From Paenarthrobacter sp. A20 (lineage in GTDB: Bacteria; Actinomycetota; Actinomycetes; Actinomycetales; Micrococcaceae), in the NCBI RefSeq assembly GCF_024168825.1, contig NZ_JALJWH010000001.1:806001-870000 (forward strand): a stretch of DNA of 64,000 bases, written 5' to 3'. This document shows, piece by piece, positions 25,492 to 33,708 of this stretch. Every line of letters begins with the position of its first letter. The first letter of the stretch is position 1. The notes beneath the pieces were generated by a model that was given only the letters and a program-made list of their open reading frames with translations, did no database searches and was not told where the DNA came from. Both the position numbers and the translations under genes were made by a program.

Positions 25492-25950
25492 ATGCGCATC
25501 ATTGTGGGCGCCGACGAAGCCGGCGTTGAATACAAAGACCGAATCCTGGCCGACCTTGAGGCTGATTCACGGATCACTGAAGTGATCGACATCGGAGTGA
25601 ACCGCGCCGACGAGGACTTCACCAGGCCCTACCCATATGTGGGCATCGCCGCCGGTGAGATGATCCGCGACGGCAAGGCCGACCGCGCCATCCTGTTCTG
25701 CGGTACGGGGATCGGCGTGGCCATCGCAGCGAACAAGGTTCCCGGCATCAGGGCCACAGCTGCCCATGACTCGTTCTCCGTTGAGCGCTCCATCCTGTCC
25801 AACGACTGCCAGGTCCTCACCATGGGCCAGCGTGTTGTGGGCGTGGAGTTGGCCCGCAGGCTGGCCAAGGAGTGGATCGGCTACGCGTTCGATCCGTCGT
25901 CCGGTTCGGCGGCGAAGGTGAAAGTGCTGAGCGACTTCGAGGGCTGCTGA
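25492..25950 (+). CDS. RpiB/LacAB family sugar-phosphate isomerase
   Basis: A 152-residue isomerase with the active-site Cys and phosphate loop FCGTGIGVAIAANKVPGIRA, and the conserved AHDSFSVERSILSNDCQVLTMGQRVVG. AGGAG precedes ATG, 9 bp after the kinase stop. Relatives include ribose-5-phosphate isomerase B and D-erythrulose-4-phosphate isomerase (DerI/EryI). The latter would give D-erythrose 4-phosphate, the acceptor used by the transketolase encoded in the same locus. Confidence 0.88.
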   Translation: MRIIVGADEAGVEYKDRILADLEADSRITEVIDIGVNRADEDFTRPYPYVGIAAGEMIRDGKADRAILFCGTGIGVAIAANKVPGIRATAAHDSFSVERSILSNDCQVLTMGQRVVGVELARRLAKEWIGYAFDPSSGSAAKVKVLSDFEGC

Positions 25951-25967
25951 AACCCTCTTGCTGGCGC

Positions 25968-26011
25968 GAAAAAGGCCGCACAGGCGGGTAAGGCTCCTAC
26001 CTGTGCGGCCT
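25968..26011 (-). terminator. Rho-independent terminator (minus strand)
   Basis: AGGCCGCACAGG (25973-25984) pairs perfectly with CCTGTGCGGCCT (26000-26011). The plus-strand A-run before the stem becomes a T-run for the minus-strand lipoprotein gene. It may also stop the plus-strand sugar operon. Confidence 0.8.
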
Positions 26012-26024
26012 GTCGATGCTAGAA

Positions 26025-26753
26025 CTACTTGATCAGCGCGGCTGCCTGGTCCATCAGGGCGCCGGCTGCTTCCGGCCCGCCGGCCACACCCTCACTGGCG
26101 GACGCCGTGGCGGAGATCAGGACACCATCTTTAACCGCATGGGCAATAAAGATTGCGCCGACTCTTCCGTCCGGGAGGGCCATGACGGTCTTGAAACCCA
26201 CTGTTCCGGGTACGTTGCCCACGCCTTCGACCTTCTGAGTAGAGGTGGTGAGCGTTTCCCCTTCAGCGGAGTACGACACCTTCTTGCACTCCTCCGCCTG
26301 GGATTTGCTCTTCTCCACATCGTCGTGGAGACGCGCAGCATCGACGCCGGAGGTCATTGACACACTGCTGATAAAACCGTTGGCTTTGGTCCGGGTTGTG
26401 CCGGCCGCCGTGGAACCGTCGATGGTGCGCGGCGCCCCCAGCAAGAAAGGATCCTTGCAGGCCGCTGGTTCGATGGTGGCTCCTGCGAAACCCTTAACCA
26501 CCGAGGCATACTGCGCCAACAGCTCGTCGCCGGAGAGTACGGCGGGGCTGGTGCCATCCGCCAGTTTGACCTGCCCAACGAGGCTTATGAGCTCTTCCTT
26601 GGTGTACTGCTTCTCGGGCGTCGGCGTCGAAGTGGACGCCCCGCTGGATTGCGACGACGCTGGTTCTGGAGATGCCGTAGCCCCACCGCACGCAGTCAAT
26701 GCCACAACCATCAATGCCGTTGCCCCGATTCCGGGCAGCAAATGCTTCTTCAT
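26025..26753 (-). CDS. Secreted lipoprotein, unknown function
   Basis: A 242-residue protein starting at ATG 26753 (MKKHLLPGIG). A lipoprotein signal ends at lipobox LTAC, followed by a Ser/Thr/Pro linker (residues ~20-45). The mature part is alpha/beta with a conserved-looking KDPFLLGAPRTIDG and a GxVGFKTVMALPDGRVGAIFIAHAV strand pair. It resembles actinobacterial lipoproteins of the LppX/PknH-sensor style only in size. No enzyme motif is recognised. It is read toward a strong terminator as a single gene. Confidence 0.7.
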   Translation of the reverse strand: MKKHLLPGIGATALMVVALTACGGATASPEPASSQSSGASTSTPTPEKQYTKEELISLVGQVKLADGTSPAVLSGDELLAQYASVVKGFAGATIEPAACKDPFLLGAPRTIDGSTAAGTTRTKANGFISSVSMTSGVDAARLHDDVEKSKSQAEECKKVSYSAEGETLTTSTQKVEGVGNVPGTVGFKTVMALPDGRVGAIFIAHAVKDGVLISATASASEGVAGGPEAAGALMDQAAALIK

Positions 26754-26848
26754 GTATTTCCCCAATAACTTTAGAAATGCCCGCGCACGCGGGGCAGGGA
26801 CCACACTACCGCCAAGGGGTGCCTGCGCGGGAACCGGGACCGGGCGGC

Positions 26849-28237
26849 CTAGAAGCCGCCGCCGCCAGCACCCGAATCGCCTGCCATATTGGCAAACCGC
26901 GAGTAGTGGCCCTGGAACGCGACAACGATGTCCTTGGTGGGGCCGTTACGGTGCTTGGCGATCAGGATGTCAGCTTCACCGGCACGCGGCGACTCTTTGT
27001 CGTAGACGTCTTCACGGTGGAGCAGGATGACCATGTCGGCGTCCTGCTCGATGGAGCCTGATTCACGAAGGTCGGACACCATGGGGCGCTTGTCCTGGCG
27101 CTGCTCGGAACCACGGTTCAGCTGTGACAGCGCGATGACGGGAACCTGGAGTTCCTTGGCGAGCAGCTTGAGGGCACGCGAGAACTCGGAAACTTCCTGC
27201 TGGCGGGACTCCACCTTTTTGCCGGAGCTCATGAGCTGGAGGTAGTCGAGGATCACGAGCTTGAGGTCGTGCTGCTGCTTCAGGCGGCGGCACTTGGCCC
27301 GGATCTCCATGAGCGACATGTTGGGGCTGTCATCGATGAACAGCGGAGCATCGTTCATGCGACCCATCGTGGTGGCGATCTTGGACCATTGCTCGTCCTT
27401 GATGGTGCCCTTGCGGAGGTCCTGCAAGCCAATGGTGGCTTCTGCTGAGAGAAGACGCATGGCGATCTCGTTCCGGCCCATTTCCAAGGAGAACATGACC
27501 GTGGCCAGGTTGTTCTTGATGGCTGCGGAACGGGCGAAGTCCAGCGCGAACGTGGACTTACCCACGGCCGGACGGGCGGCGATAACAATCATCTGGCCGG
27601 GGTGGAGGCCGTGCGTCAGTTCGTCCAGCTCGTAGAAACCGGTGGGAACACCGGTCATGCCTTCGCCACGGTGGCCCGACGCCTCGATCTCGTCCACGGT
27701 GGATTCCATGACGTCCTTCAACGCCACGTAGTCCTCTGCCGTGCGCTTTTCAGCCACCGCGTAGACCTCAGCCTGCGCCTGGTTGACCAGGTCTTCCACT
27801 TCGCCGTCCTGGCCGTAGCCCATCTGGACGATCTTGGTGCCTGCATTAACGAGGCGGCGCAGCACTGCCCGCTCGGCGACGATCTCGGCGTAGTAGCCGG
27901 CGTTGGCCGCGGTAGGGACGGTCTGGATGAGCTCGTGAAGGTAGGCGGGACCGCCGATCCTGTTGATCTCGCCGCGCTTGGTCAGTTCATCCGAGACGGT
28001 GACGGCGTCCGCGGGTTCGCCACGACCGTAGAGGTCAATGATGGATTCGTAGATGGTCTCGTGGGCGGGACGGTAGAAGTCATGCCCGCGGACGATTTCG
28101 ACGACATCGGCGATCGCGTCCTTGGACAGCATCATGCCGCCAAGTACCGACTGTTCAGCGGGGATGTCCTGGGGAGGTTTCCGGCTCGAGTCCGAAGCGC
28201 GTGTGCCCTCGATTGAGTCCAAGTGCGTAACTGACAA
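26849..28237 (-). CDS. dnaB: Replicative DNA helicase DnaB
   Basis: A 462-residue hexameric 5'-3' helicase of the replication fork. The N-terminal domain (QDIPAEQSVLGGMMLSKDAI) binds primase. The RecA-like motor has Walker A ARPAVGKST (221-229), Walker B LVILDYLQLM and the C-terminal SDLRESGSIEQDADMVILLHRE motif with the arginine finger. No intein is present, unlike some actinobacterial DnaB genes. The 590 bp upstream is non-coding and rich in DnaA-box-like sequences, suggesting DnaA control or a replication-related site. Confidence 0.97.
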   Translation of the reverse strand: MSVTHLDSIEGTRASDSSRKPPQDIPAEQSVLGGMMLSKDAIADVVEIVRGHDFYRPAHETIYESIIDLYGRGEPADAVTVSDELTKRGEINRIGGPAYLHELIQTVPTAANAGYYAEIVAERAVLRRLVNAGTKIVQMGYGQDGEVEDLVNQAQAEVYAVAEKRTAEDYVALKDVMESTVDEIEASGHRGEGMTGVPTGFYELDELTHGLHPGQMIVIAARPAVGKSTFALDFARSAAIKNNLATVMFSLEMGRNEIAMRLLSAEATIGLQDLRKGTIKDEQWSKIATTMGRMNDAPLFIDDSPNMSLMEIRAKCRRLKQQHDLKLVILDYLQLMSSGKKVESRQQEVSEFSRALKLLAKELQVPVIALSQLNRGSEQRQDKRPMVSDLRESGSIEQDADMVILLHREDVYDKESPRAGEADILIAKHRNGPTKDIVVAFQGHYSRFANMAGDSGAGGGGF

Positions 28238-28366
28238 AGCCGTCCTCCATTTTGTGTTCCGCTGCAGGGGTTAACTCCCTGGCGGACCGTAAAGCGCAGT
28301 GTGTGGCTTACGGAGTCCGCCTAGTGTCTCTGACGATGTCAGGGAGGGCAGACAAAATAACAGTCC

Positions 28367-28803
28367 GTATCCACAAGTTATCCACAGCTCATTTTCCGGG
28401 TCCGCTACCAGCGGCGGTTTTCGCGGGCTCCGGGAAACACAACAGGGGATATTCGCATCCGAAATGGACACTCCAGACACGTTACAGCAGGCGCCGGACA
28501 CCCCCTGTGGAAAAGCTGTGGAATACCAGCCCCACGTTGTGCACAGACTGTGCGTTACCCTGTGGATAGAGAAATTCTTTTGGCGGCAACTAGGCCCTGA
28601 CCTGCGGAAACACACTTCACAAGCTGTGGACTAAAGAAAGATTCCCGGGAAATTCATCCACAGCCGCAACCCTGCAACGGGCCTCGACACGAGTCGGAAG
28701 CACCCCAAACATGCCGCAAATGTGATGCATCTAACAAAGAGTGCCTTAATTTGACACTAACCTCTCAGAAGCCTATGCCGGAAGTGGAATGTGCTGTGGA
28801 TAA
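28367..28803. promoter_or_regulatory. DnaA-box cluster upstream of dnaB
   Basis: Within the 591-bp non-coding gap (28238-28828) I find two perfect TTATCCACA boxes (28378-28386 plus, 28795-28803 minus). TTTTCCACA is at 28506-28514 (minus) and TTGTGCACA at 28537-28545. Single-mismatch forms are at 28367-28375, 28561-28569 and 28654-28662. Weaker ones are at 28517-28525 and 28625-28633. The density is far above the rest of the window. It could be a DnaA-controlled dnaB promoter, a titration site or part of an origin. dnaA, dnaN and rpmH are not in the window. Confidence 0.6.
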
Positions 28804-28828
28804 CCAACTTCTGGCATAAGCTCTAGGC

Positions 28829-29308
28829 ATGGGGATCAACTTTGGTGACGTGCTGACGATTGCCCTTCCACTGCTCGTCCTCGTTGGCCTGCTGTGGGCG
28901 CTCACGGCGGCCTTCAAACCACGCGATACCGGCGTCTCGGACGCCGAGAGATATCAGCGCGAACTCGCGGCCCGTTCTGCTGCGCACCAAGCTTCCCAGG
29001 TGCAGGAGGCGCTGGCCCTGCGCGCCCGGATCGAAGCCACCACCAAGCCGAGCCAGAACGAGGCCAGCCACAGGGAGCAGGCGGAGAACACCAGGACAGC
29101 AATCGCGGCTCAAGCTGCACGGTCCCACGCGGCCGGCCAAACGGGTCATCAGCCGGCTGTACTTCCCAATGGGCAACTGAACCCACAGCTTGCTTTCGAG
29201 CTGCAAAACCTGGTCCGCAGTGGGAAGAAGATCGAAGCCATCAAGGTCCTGCGCCAAGCCACCCACTCAGACCTGCTCACCGCCAAGAACTACGTAGATC
29301 GGCTCTGA
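28829..29308 (+). CDS. Small membrane protein with C-terminal L7/L12-like module
   Basis: A 159-residue protein with one N-terminal transmembrane helix (about 8-27), a polar helical linker rich in Ala/Gln, and a C-terminal ~40 residues (LVRSGKKIEAIKVLRQATHSDLLTAKNYVDRL). The last part resembles the ribosomal L7/L12 C-terminal fold (K-x-x-A-I-K-x-x-R-x-x-T-x-x-x-L-x-x-A-K-x-x-V-D). The next gene, 7 bp downstream, has the same plan. Function is unknown; ribosome or factor tethering at the membrane is speculation. Confidence 0.65.
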   Translation: MGINFGDVLTIALPLLVLVGLLWALTAAFKPRDTGVSDAERYQRELAARSAAHQASQVQEALALRARIEATTKPSQNEASHREQAENTRTAIAAQAARSHAAGQTGHQPAVLPNGQLNPQLAFELQNLVRSGKKIEAIKVLRQATHSDLLTAKNYVDRL

Positions 29309-29315
29309 AAACGCC

Positions 29316-29891
29316 ATGGATTCCATCCTTATCCCGCTCCTGATCCTCATTGCGGTCATTGCGGGCGTGCTACTGCTGATGCGCTCCTTCTCCAAGCGCT
29401 CTGCTGAAACCAAAGCCGGCGTCACAGCCGCGAATGCGCCGAAGGATCCCGTGGAGTTGGCCAGGGAATCGGCGGCCAAGCTCAACCAGGAACAACACCG
29501 CCAGCTCTACTCCCTTATCGCGCGGGGACAGGGCATGGCAGCGATCAAGCTTTACCTTCAAGCCACCGGTGAAGGCCTGCGCGCGTCACGTGACGCCGTG
29601 GGTGCCCTGGCTGCACATCCCCAACCGTTCACGCCGGAGGCGCCCGGCAAGGATCTGCTGGCGGACGATGATGACGAACCGGAACGCTTCCCCTACCGGT
29701 ACCGGGCCATCGTCAGCAAGGGCGAGGTGACGCGGGAAGTGAGCAGCAACATGCTCAATGACGAGATCTACGGACGAATCCGGACCCTCGCCAAGAGCGG
29801 TGACGTTGAGGGCGCAGCCGTTGCCTTGACGCGCCACTCAGACATCACCATCAAGCAGGCCCGCGAGTTCATCGAACTGTTGGACGACTAG
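29316..29891 (+). CDS. Small membrane protein with two L7/L12-like modules
   Basis: A 191-residue protein with an N-terminal transmembrane helix (about 4-23). Two L7/L12-like stretches follow: QLYSLIARGQGMAAIKLYLQ..AxRDAV (about 62-97) and YGRIRTLAKSGDVEGAAVAL..IKQAREFIELLDD (about 150-191). They are separated by an acidic linker (LADDDDEPERFPY). It is probably a paralogue of the preceding gene and co-transcribed with it. I do not recognise a named family. Confidence 0.65.
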   Translation: MDSILIPLLILIAVIAGVLLLMRSFSKRSAETKAGVTAANAPKDPVELARESAAKLNQEQHRQLYSLIARGQGMAAIKLYLQATGEGLRASRDAVGALAAHPQPFTPEAPGKDLLADDDDEPERFPYRYRAIVSKGEVTREVSSNMLNDEIYGRIRTLAKSGDVEGAAVALTRHSDITIKQAREFIELLDD

Positions 29892-29896
29892 GAAAC

Positions 29897-30265
29897 CTAG
29901 AAGTCGAACAAGTCGCCCAGGAAGCCTTCCTTCTTCTTGCGCTTGCGGCCGTACCCGTCGCGATCGTTGCCTTCACGACGGTCGTAATCCCGCCGGTCAT
30001 AGTCGCGCCTGTCCCTGTCGTCATAACGGGGCTGCTGCGGACGGGACTCGAACGGGTTGTAGAGGGGCGGCGGCGCGATCGGAGGCTGTGACGGCGCAGC
30101 CGCGGGACGGACGGGGGCGGGGACGGTTTCGGCCGCGACGCGATCGATGATCTTGTCCAACTCACCGCGATCCAGCCAAACACCCCTGCATTGCGGGCAG
30201 TAGTCGATCTCTACGCCGCTTCGCTCGCTCATCACCAGGTCAATGGAATCCACAGGACACTTCAT
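29897..30265 (-). CDS. zf-TFIIB domain protein
   Basis: A 122-residue protein. The N-terminal zinc ribbon has MKCPVD and DYCPQCRGVWLDRGELDKII, with the C-P-x-C and preceding Cys expected of the zf-TFIIB (Pfam-type) module. A Pro-rich linker leads to a striking Arg/Asp/Tyr-rich low-complexity segment (repeated RRDYD) and a basic KRKKKEGFLGDLFDF end. I chose ATG 30265 (MKCPVD) because the upstream extension has no domain character. The function of these proteins is unknown. Confidence 0.8.
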   Translation of the reverse strand: MKCPVDSIDLVMSERSGVEIDYCPQCRGVWLDRGELDKIIDRVAAETVPAPVRPAAAPSQPPIAPPPLYNPFESRPQQPRYDDRDRRDYDRRDYDRREGNDRDGYGRKRKKKEGFLGDLFDF

Positions 30266-30341
30266 GTTTGCCCCAACGATCGGCCCCGGCAAATAGTTCG
30301 GAGTGACCAACGGCCGGGATTCATACAGCGGCAGGACCCGC

Positions 30342-30839
30342 ATGCATACTGAACGGATGATCCACCCGGACGTTGCCGAAGCGCAGCAGCTCATGCACAT
30401 GCTTGGAAGAGAGTGCTCCCTCCCCGTTCCCGAGGAGGACAACGCCGAGTACGGTGCCGCAACCGCCACCAGCGGCACGGCACTGATCCGCTTCCGGGTT
30501 GGCAAGCTCACGCCCACCAAGGTGGGGCTCTTCGTTGCGGTGTGGCGGCGTTCGGCTGCCGGCGGTACGGAACCCTTCCCGGCGGACGGCCCTTCCGCCG
30601 ACCCGGGAGACACCTTGGTGGTCTCAGCCCGGGAAGCGGAAAACTCCGGTCACTTTGTCTTTCCCCTGTCCGCGTTGGTCGATCACGGAATTGGTTCCGT
30701 CGACGGCATCGGCGGTAAGCGTGGATTCCGGGTCTATCCCCCGTGGTCCTTGACGTCGAACCGTCAGGCAAGGAAGACCCAGGGGTGGCAGAGCGAGTAT
30801 TTCCATGCTTCCGTTGAAGACGGACTACCTGCCCGCTGA
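30342..30839 (+). CDS. MepB family protein
   Basis: A 165-residue protein with the MepB core: EYGAATATSGTALIRFRVGKLTPTKVGLFVAVWRR, DTLVVSAREAENSGHFVFP and a C-terminal GKRGFRVYPPWSLTSNRQARKTQGWQ. MepB is named from the staphylococcal mepRAB operon but its function is unknown; it resembles small nucleic-acid-binding or nuclease-like proteins. ATG 30342 has GCAGGAC upstream; 30357 is an alternative. Its 3' end overlaps the convergent FMN reductase gene by 15 bp. Confidence 0.78.
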   Translation: MHTERMIHPDVAEAQQLMHMLGRECSLPVPEEDNAEYGAATATSGTALIRFRVGKLTPTKVGLFVAVWRRSAAGGTEPFPADGPSADPGDTLVVSAREAENSGHFVFPLSALVDHGIGSVDGIGGKRGFRVYPPWSLTSNRQARKTQGWQSEYFHASVEDGLPAR

Positions 30840-31451
30840 GATCCCGGCCAGCAACTGCTCGAACGGCAGTGACTCAAGCGCGTCGGTCTTCCGGTTCGGC
30901 TGGGGCCCACTGAGCAACTGCACCAGTTCACCCGCCGCACGGTCCACGCGCGCCGAGAGGGGCGAGCCGCCGTCGTCGGTGTTTCCCCAGTCCTGGGGGC
31001 CCGCGAAGACGCCGGTGGCCGTAATCCTGGTGCGCAGGTAGGTGAACAAGGGGCGCATGGCGTAATCGAGGACCATCTGGTGACGATCGGTGCCGCCGGT
31101 GGCGCCCAGCAGGACGGCCTTACCGTCCAGCGATTTCGGGTCCAGCACGTCAATGAACGACTTGAAGAGTCCGCTGTAGGAGGCGCTGAAGACGGGGCTG
31201 ACGGCGATGATGGCATCGGAATCGTCGACGCCGGCAATCACCTCGGCGAGGCGGGGCGCGGCATAGCCGGTGACGAAGTTGTTGGCGATATCCACGGCGA
31301 GGTCCCGCAGTTCAACGACGTCGATCTTCGCGTCGTACCCTGCCGCCCGCAGCTGCCGCTCGGTCGAAGCGGCCAGCTGATCGGCCAGCAGGCGGCTCGA
31401 CGAGGGGACACCGAGTCCGGCGGAAAGGACGGTGATGCGGCGGGTTTCCAT
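30825..31451 (-). CDS. NADPH-dependent FMN reductase (CE1759-like)
   Basis: A 208-residue flavodoxin-fold reductase. The N terminus ITVLSAGLGVPSSSRLLADQLA holds the FMN-phosphate loop. AVSPVFSASYSGLFKSFIDVLD is the conserved P-x-Y-x-x-S-x-x-G/L-K-x-F-x-D motif of the family, and VLLGATGGTDRHQMVLDYAMRPLF follows. It reduces FMN with NAD(P)H, often supplying FMNH2 to two-component monooxygenases; none is adjacent. ATG 31451 has AGGAG upstream. Confidence 0.88.
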   Translation of the reverse strand: METRRITVLSAGLGVPSSSRLLADQLAASTERQLRAAGYDAKIDVVELRDLAVDIANNFVTGYAAPRLAEVIAGVDDSDAIIAVSPVFSASYSGLFKSFIDVLDPKSLDGKAVLLGATGGTDRHQMVLDYAMRPLFTYLRTRITATGVFAGPQDWGNTDDGGSPLSARVDRAAGELVQLLSGPQPNRKTDALESLPFEQLLAGISAGR

Positions 31452-31542
31452 GGCATTCTCCTGTTGCTCGTTCATCCAGCTTACATGCATTTGCATCTAA
31501 ATCAATGAACAGGGGCGTGCCCGCAAGTATTCCCGGAAGCCC

Positions 31543-32499
31543 TTAGCTCCCCTCCAGCTGCGTCAGGAACGACACCGTTGCGGCGGCAATCTGCGCCTGG
31601 GCGACGTCGCGACCCACGGTGGCTTCGCCGTCGCCGGGCTGTGGTCCATAGCTTCCGAAGAATGCGTGGTTTCCGCCCTGAATCTCCACAAAGGTGGCGT
31701 CCAAGGGCAGCAGCTCGCGGGAGGCGTCGATCTTCTCCGGCGTGCTGAGGCCGTCTTCCGAGCCCGAAATGGACATGACCTTCAGCCCTGCGCGGTCACG
31801 CATGGAATCCAGGGGGTAGGAGGCGTACAGCAGCAGGCCATCGACATCCTGGTTGCCCACAGCGAACGAACTTGCACTGACGCCGCCCAGCGAGTGCCCG
31901 CCAACCGCCCACGAGGAGATCTCCGGATGGGCGGCCATGGCGCCACGTGCCTGGTTTCCGTCCAGCAAGCTCAGATTCAGGGGCGTTTTGAGGATCACCA
32001 CCAGGAAACCGGCATCCACCGCCGGCCGCAGGATGTCCGCGTAGGCCCGCGCCTCGACCCGGGCGCCGGGGTAGAACACGAGACCCCGGCTGGCCTGCCC
32101 GCCTTCGGGAGTCATGACAATCGCCGTCGTCTCTTCAACCACCGAAGCCTTGGAAGATGGTCCGGCCGTAGCACCTTGCTGGTAAGCGAAGGGATTCAGC
32201 CACACCAGCATGGCCACCAGCGCCAGCACGGCTACGCGCCCGGCCCATGCGCCAATGGACCGCAGCACCGAACGCTTCCGGAATGTGCGGCGGCCACGCC
32301 ACAGCAGGACGCCCCAGAGCAGTCCGACGACGACGGCAGTCACCAACAGTGCGGGCAGCAACGGGTGTCCGCGCAGGACGGCGGGGTTCCCGAGCAACAT
32401 CCATGGGGGAGCTAGGACCAACGCCCCAATGCATAGTGCGGATGCCCAGAAGAGGGCGGGCTGGCGCGTGGCGGGGGGTGCCTCAACGGACGAAGTCAT
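31543..32499 (-). CDS. Membrane-anchored alpha/beta hydrolase
   Basis: A 318-residue protein with three N-terminal hydrophobic helices (about 18-36, 47-68 and 85-104) and an alpha/beta hydrolase domain from about residue 125. The nucleophile elbow is GGHSLGG, the acid is probably in ISGSEDGLSTP, and the catalytic His is in QGGNHAFFG. The fold resembles the dienelactone-hydrolase-like Abhydrolase_5 group. The hydrolase domain probably faces outward. The substrate is unknown. Confidence 0.82.
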   Translation of the reverse strand: MTSSVEAPPATRQPALFWASALCIGALVLAPPWMLLGNPAVLRGHPLLPALLVTAVVVGLLWGVLLWRGRRTFRKRSVLRSIGAWAGRVAVLALVAMLVWLNPFAYQQGATAGPSSKASVVEETTAIVMTPEGGQASRGLVFYPGARVEARAYADILRPAVDAGFLVVILKTPLNLSLLDGNQARGAMAAHPEISSWAVGGHSLGGVSASSFAVGNQDVDGLLLYASYPLDSMRDRAGLKVMSISGSEDGLSTPEKIDASRELLPLDATFVEIQGGNHAFFGSYGPQPGDGEATVGRDVAQAQIAAATVSFLTQLEGS

Positions 32500-32559
32500 A
32501 CCCCAATAATAGTTCCATCATGGAGATACTTTGAACAATTGATTTGGGCAGCCCCGTGA

Positions 32560-33642
32560 CTACCGTCGCGGTGCGTGGACGGACAGGAAGGCGAACGTTT
32601 TGTCACGCGCCTCCCGCGCCTCGTCAAAGTTCAAGTGGAACTGGTACTCATGCGGCAGCTCAGGCTCATGGTTCGCAGGCCAGAACAGCTCCGTCACAGG
32701 AACGCCGGCGTCCTTGAGGCGGTTGCTGTACGGAACGGACTGGAGCCAGGTGAGCCCGTCGCCGTTGCCGCCGCTGATGAATGTCGGCGGGAAGTCGTCG
32801 GTGACGAAGTCGATGGTGGACATGGTGGCTCCGGCATAGGTAGCGGACCAGTCCTTGGTGCCCGTGTAGGCCCACAGGGACGTCTTGAAGCCCCAGGCGA
32901 CGATGCCACTCAGGTCCGCCATGGCCCGGAGATCGTACACGCCGCAATGCAGAATGGTGGCCGCGAGATCCGACTTCTGGAGAGCGGGCTGGATTCCCAT
33001 CAGGTTGGCGTACTCAGGGTTCACGGTGAGCGTGGCCATCTGGCTCGCGAGCTGGGCACCTGCAGAGTCGCCTGCCAGGACGATGCGACTGGTGTCCACG
33101 TTGAGTTCGGCAGCATGAGACTTTATGTACGCCAGGGCCTCGTTGATGTCCCGCACGGCTGTGGGATACGTGGCCTCGGGAGCGATCGGATAGCTCATGC
33201 CGATGGTGGTGTATCCCTCGGCAGCAAGTATCTGCAGGTACGGATTCACATCGCGTTGCGCCCCGGAAATCCATGCGCCCCCGTGAATCCACACCACTGT
33301 TGGAAGCGGGGCGGTGGTCCCTTCGGGGCTGAAAACATCGAAGGTGGACCCGGGCTTGTAGACCACGCCCGCCTGGGTTTGCAGTGGCGCATCGGGAACG
33401 TAGGGCGTCATTTCGTCGATGGTCGCCTGGGCCCCGCGCTCAAAAACGCTGCGGATCAGCATCGCCGAAGGCCATGGAGTAGCGGAAAGGGCAAGAAGGA
33501 CAACCAGCACCAACAGGATCGCCAGGTCCAGCTTCTTCAGCCGTGAAGACCGTTTGCGGGTCGAACGCGAACGGCCATTCAAACCCGAGCCCACCGATCG
33601 GTCCCGTTTCTCGCTGGCTTGGATCGATTCCAACGGCCCCAT
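32560..33642 (-). CDS. Alpha/beta hydrolase, esterase/lipase (HSL/BD-FAE-like), membrane-anchored
   Basis: A 360-residue protein with a basic N terminus, one transmembrane helix (about 36-58) and an esterase domain. The oxyanion motif is VVWIHGGAWISG, the nucleophile elbow VLAGDSAGAQLA, the acid is near FISGGNGDGLTW and the His is in WPANHEPELPH. This matches carboxylesterases of the hormone-sensitive-lipase type. ATG 33642 has GGGGAG at good spacing, better than the GTG at 33651. It is tandem with another membrane hydrolase downstream but not obviously related to it. Confidence 0.85.
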   Translation of the reverse strand: MGPLESIQASEKRDRSVGSGLNGRSRSTRKRSSRLKKLDLAILLVLVVLLALSATPWPSAMLIRSVFERGAQATIDEMTPYVPDAPLQTQAGVVYKPGSTFDVFSPEGTTAPLPTVVWIHGGAWISGAQRDVNPYLQILAAEGYTTIGMSYPIAPEATYPTAVRDINEALAYIKSHAAELNVDTSRIVLAGDSAGAQLASQMATLTVNPEYANLMGIQPALQKSDLAATILHCGVYDLRAMADLSGIVAWGFKTSLWAYTGTKDWSATYAGATMSTIDFVTDDFPPTFISGGNGDGLTWLQSVPYSNRLKDAGVPVTELFWPANHEPELPHEYQFHLNFDEAREARDKTFAFLSVHAPRR

Positions 33643-33708
33643 CACACACACTCCCCCAGTCGGCGCATCCTTGGACCCATGCTAAGGCCGCCAAAGCGTT
33701 TCCCGAGG

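Noticed and set aside
26849..28237. Possible intein in dnaB
   Set aside because: The 462-residue protein is continuous and normal in length, with no splicing-domain insertion at Walker A or elsewhere.
28238..28828. Calling the DnaA-box cluster oriC outright
   Set aside because: The usual origin neighbours (dnaA, dnaN, rpmH) are not in the window and no AT-rich unwinding element is obvious; kept only as a DnaA-box cluster.
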